From the NCBI RefSeq assembly GCF_039830135.1, contig NZ_CP156081.1, forward strand, positions 248,001-312,000: a stretch of DNA of 64,000 nt. Direction: 5' to 3'. A model generated the notes under the pieces. The model worked only from the letters and a program-made list of their open reading frames with translations. It did not search any database and was not told the DNA's origin. Shown in pieces: positions 62,471 to 64,000 of this stretch; position 1 is the first letter of the stretch, and every line of letters begins with the position of its first letter. Source of the stretch: Defluviimonas sp. SAOS-178_SWC (GTDB lineage Bacteria > Pseudomonadota > Alphaproteobacteria > Rhodobacterales > Rhodobacteraceae). A program made the translations under genes and the position numbers.

Positions 62471-62977
62471 TCATTTCACTTTCAGGGGCAGGCCCGCAAC
62501 GGCAAGGTGGACTTCGTCCGCCGCCGCCGCGACCCATTGGTTGAGAAGCCCGGCCGCATCGCGGAATTCCCGGGCAAGGGCATTGTCAGGAACGATACCA
62601 GATCCGACCTCGTTGGTGACGATCACGACCGGGTCGCGCTGCGCGGGCAGGGTGGCGATCAGCGCCTCGGCGGCGTCGCGCCAGTTATCCCCGGAAAGCA
62701 TGACATTGGTCAGCCACAGCGTCAGGCAATCGACAAGACGCGGGCCCCGCCTGTCAGTCGCGGCCAACGCGCCGACCAGATCGCGCGATTCGGCGTGCGT
62801 CACCCACTCCGCCCCACGCCGCGACTGGTGGTCGGCGATGCGCGCGGCCATCTCGGGATCATGCGCCTCGGCGGTCGCGATGTAGACGGCGGGCCGGCCC
62901 AAGGACAGCGCCATCGTCTCGGCAATGCCGCTTTTGCCCGAACGCGCACCGCCGGTAATGAGTATCGTCTTGCCCAT
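62471..62977 (-). CDS. cobU: Adenosylcobinamide kinase/adenosylcobinamide-phosphate guanylyltransferase
   Basis: A 168-residue bifunctional enzyme with P-loop GGARSGKS (residues 9-16), the guanylylated histidine His50 in ADHQSRRG, DCLTLWLTN and the NEVGSGIVP motif. It phosphorylates adenosylcobinamide and then adds GMP, producing the CobS substrate. It is the first gene of the minus-strand cob operon and is divergent from a phosphatase gene with a 51-base gap. Confidence 0.95.
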   Translation of the reverse strand: MGKTILITGGARSGKSGIAETMALSLGRPAVYIATAEAHDPEMAARIADHQSRRGAEWVTHAESRDLVGALAATDRRGPRLVDCLTLWLTNVMLSGDNWRDAAEALIATLPAQRDPVVIVTNEVGSGIVPDNALAREFRDAAGLLNQWVAAAADEVHLAVAGLPLKVK

Positions 62978-63028
62978 GGTCCGCTCTCAAAGCAGAAACG
63001 GCCCGAACGTGGAAGGGAGAATGCGACC

Positions 63029-63607
63029 GTGGGTGTCGCCGCCGCGACAGAGTTGATCCTGATCCGTCACGCGCCCGCGTTGACGGGTGGGCGGCTTTGT
63101 GGCCGTACCGATGTTCCGGCCGATTGCGGCGACAGGGGCCGTGTCGCTGCCCTGCGCGCCGCGGTCGGCGTGCCGGATCGCATCGTCACGAGTCCGGCGC
63201 TGCGTTGCCGCCAGACGGCCGCCGCCCTCTGGCCGGTCGAGGTCGATCCTCTGTCGGACGCCGCCTTGTGGGAGCAGGATTTCGGCGATTGGGAGGGGAG
63301 GGCGCCCGACGCGCTTCCCGACCTCGGGCCGCTCAGTCCCGCCGCCTTGGCCCAGCATCGACCGCCCGGCGGCGAGAGTTTCGCCGATCTTTGCGCGCGG
63401 GTGGCACCCGCCCTGATCGGGGCCGCGACGGGCGGACGGGTCGCCATCGTCGCGCATGCCGGCACCGTCCGGGCCGGCCTGGCGCTCGCGCTCGGTTCGG
63501 TGCCGCGGGCACTGGCGTTCGACGTGGCGCCACTGTCCTTGACCCGGCTGTGGGCGTTGCCGGATGGCGGATGGTCCATCGCCACCGTCAACTGGTGCCC
63601 GGCATGA
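63029..63607 (+). CDS. Histidine phosphatase family protein, possibly alpha-ribazole phosphatase (CobC-like)
   Basis: A 192-residue phosphoglycerate-mutase-fold phosphatase. The catalytic RH motif is LILIRHAPAL at residues 8-17, followed by SPALRCRQTAAAL, ALWEQDFGDWEG and the second histidine in AIVAHAGTVRAGL. The start is a GTG with GGGAG nine bases upstream. Placed between cobU and a PduX-like gene, it most likely removes phosphate from alpha-ribazole-5'-phosphate or an adenosylcobalamin phosphate. The fold alone does not define the substrate. Confidence 0.83.
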   Translation: MGVAAATELILIRHAPALTGGRLCGRTDVPADCGDRGRVAALRAAVGVPDRIVTSPALRCRQTAAALWPVEVDPLSDAALWEQDFGDWEGRAPDALPDLGPLSPAALAQHRPPGGESFADLCARVAPALIGAATGGRVAIVAHAGTVRAGLALALGSVPRALAFDVAPLSLTRLWALPDGGWSIATVNWCPA

Positions 63608-64000
63608 CAGAACGGGTCGTCCGCGTTTCCGGACATTTCGGAGAACTGCTGCAAGGCCGGATAGGGCCGGATGGCCCGGTCGCCCTGATCTCTCTGCCCT
63701 GCCCGGCGCTGGAGCTGGAGGCGCGGTTTCAGCCAGGGCGCGGGTTTTCGATTCATGGCGGCGGCCAGCGGTTGCTGACGCCGGAGCGGGCGCGGCGGTT
63801 TCTGGACGGCCTCGGCCGGCCGCTTGCCGGGCAGGTGACGATGCGGGCGGCGATGCCGGCGGGCGGTGGCGCAGGCGCGTCTACGGCCGCGCTGGTGGCG
63901 CTGGCGCGGCTCGCCGGCGCACGGCTGACGCCCGAAGCGCTGGCCAGCGCCGCGATCGCGAGCGAAGGCGCAACCGATCCCCTGATGTTCCCCTCGGCGG
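63604..64000 (+). CDS. GHMP kinase, PduX-like L-threonine kinase, truncated by window edge
   Basis: The first 132 residues are visible. They begin MTERVVRVSGHFGELLQG, the N-terminal signature of PduX/propanediol-utilisation kinases, and contain a GHMP ATP-binding motif PAGGGAGASTAAL. Such enzymes make L-threonine-O-3-phosphate, the source of the aminopropanol linker of cobalamin. The ATG overlaps the stop of the phosphatase gene, so it belongs with the cob block. Confidence 0.82.
   Translation, partial: MTERVVRVSGHFGELLQGRIGPDGPVALISLPCPALELEARFQPGRGFSIHGGGQRLLTPERARRFLDGLGRPLAGQVTMRAAMPAGGGAGASTAALVALARLAGARLTPEALASAAIASEGATDPLMFPSA

Noticed and set aside
62417..63028. Long N-terminal extension of the histidine phosphatase
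   Set aside because: It runs antisense to cobU and adds no homologous sequence; the GTG at 63029 has a ribosome site and puts the RH motif at the expected position.
62978..63028. Cobalamin riboswitch upstream of cobU
   Set aside because: The gap is only 51 bases and lacks a B12-box-like sequence, too short for the aptamer.

Overview
The window looks like a chromosomal segment of a high-GC alphaproteobacterium, most likely a Rhodobacterales (Roseobacter-type) species. The evidence is the gene content (MttB-family methyltransferase with DMGDH/GcvT oxidoreductases, tandem Rieske oxygenases with a BetI-like regulator, a cupin of the DMSP-lyase family, glutaryl-CoA dehydrogenase) and the compact, often ATGA-overlapping operons. 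No rRNA, tRNA, phage, IS element or CRISPR array was recognised. About 55 genes cover nearly all of it, and the theme is catabolism of nitrogenous compounds (methylated amines, hydroxyproline, lysine, threonine, polyamine-like substrates), ending in a cobalamin-assembly block.

Layout. 0-7.7 kb: a dehydrogenase start, a non-pyrrolysine MttB homologue and two 814-residue FAD/GcvT proteins, with a divergent LysR regulator. 7.7-14.8 kb: a minus-strand operon resembling E. coli ydjXYZ-ynjABCDF (VTT-FAD oxidoreductase fusion, CDP-alcohol phosphotransferase, ABC binding protein, fused permease, ATPase, VTT-like protein), preceded by a 24-codon overlapping ORF. 15.2-25.6 kb: a nine-gene minus-strand operon (class III aminotransferase, two Rieske oxygenases, polyamine-type ABC transporter, DMSP-lyase-family cupin, SAM methyltransferase) divergent from a BetI-like TetR. 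25.6-30.5 kb: a hydroxyproline-type cluster with GntR regulator. 30.6-39.8 kb: lysine degradation genes (lysine/saccharopine dehydrogenase, aminoadipate-semialdehyde dehydrogenase, FabD-like acyltransferase, fused E1, glutaryl-CoA dehydrogenase, aminotransferase), interrupted by one low-GC orphan gene. 39.9-46.3 kb: LysR, XRE-cupin regulator, kbl-tdh, a class V aminotransferase and an FAH-family enzyme. 46.5-54.9 kb: a LonC-like protease and a stress-type protein converging on an operon of acyl-CoA synthetase, fused E1, E2 and acyl carrier protein; both units carry FNR-like boxes. 55.0-60.6 kb: a class V aminotransferase, amidase, glutamine-synthetase-like ligase and class III aminotransferase. 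60.7-64.0 kb: cobS, cobT, cobU, a phosphatase and a PduX-like kinase.

How they fit together. Several units look like self-contained uptake and degradation modules, each with its own regulator and a visible candidate operator. The cobalamin genes could supply the corrinoid needed by an MttB-type methyltransferase, though no corrinoid protein lies in the window. The most unusual assemblies are the Rieske/cupin/methyltransferase transport operon, the acyl-CoA synthetase-E1-E2-ACP operon with a FNR box, the FabD-like protein embedded in lysine catabolism, and the VTT-FAD/ABC/CDP-alcohol operon. All functional assignments come from reading motifs; no database search was made.
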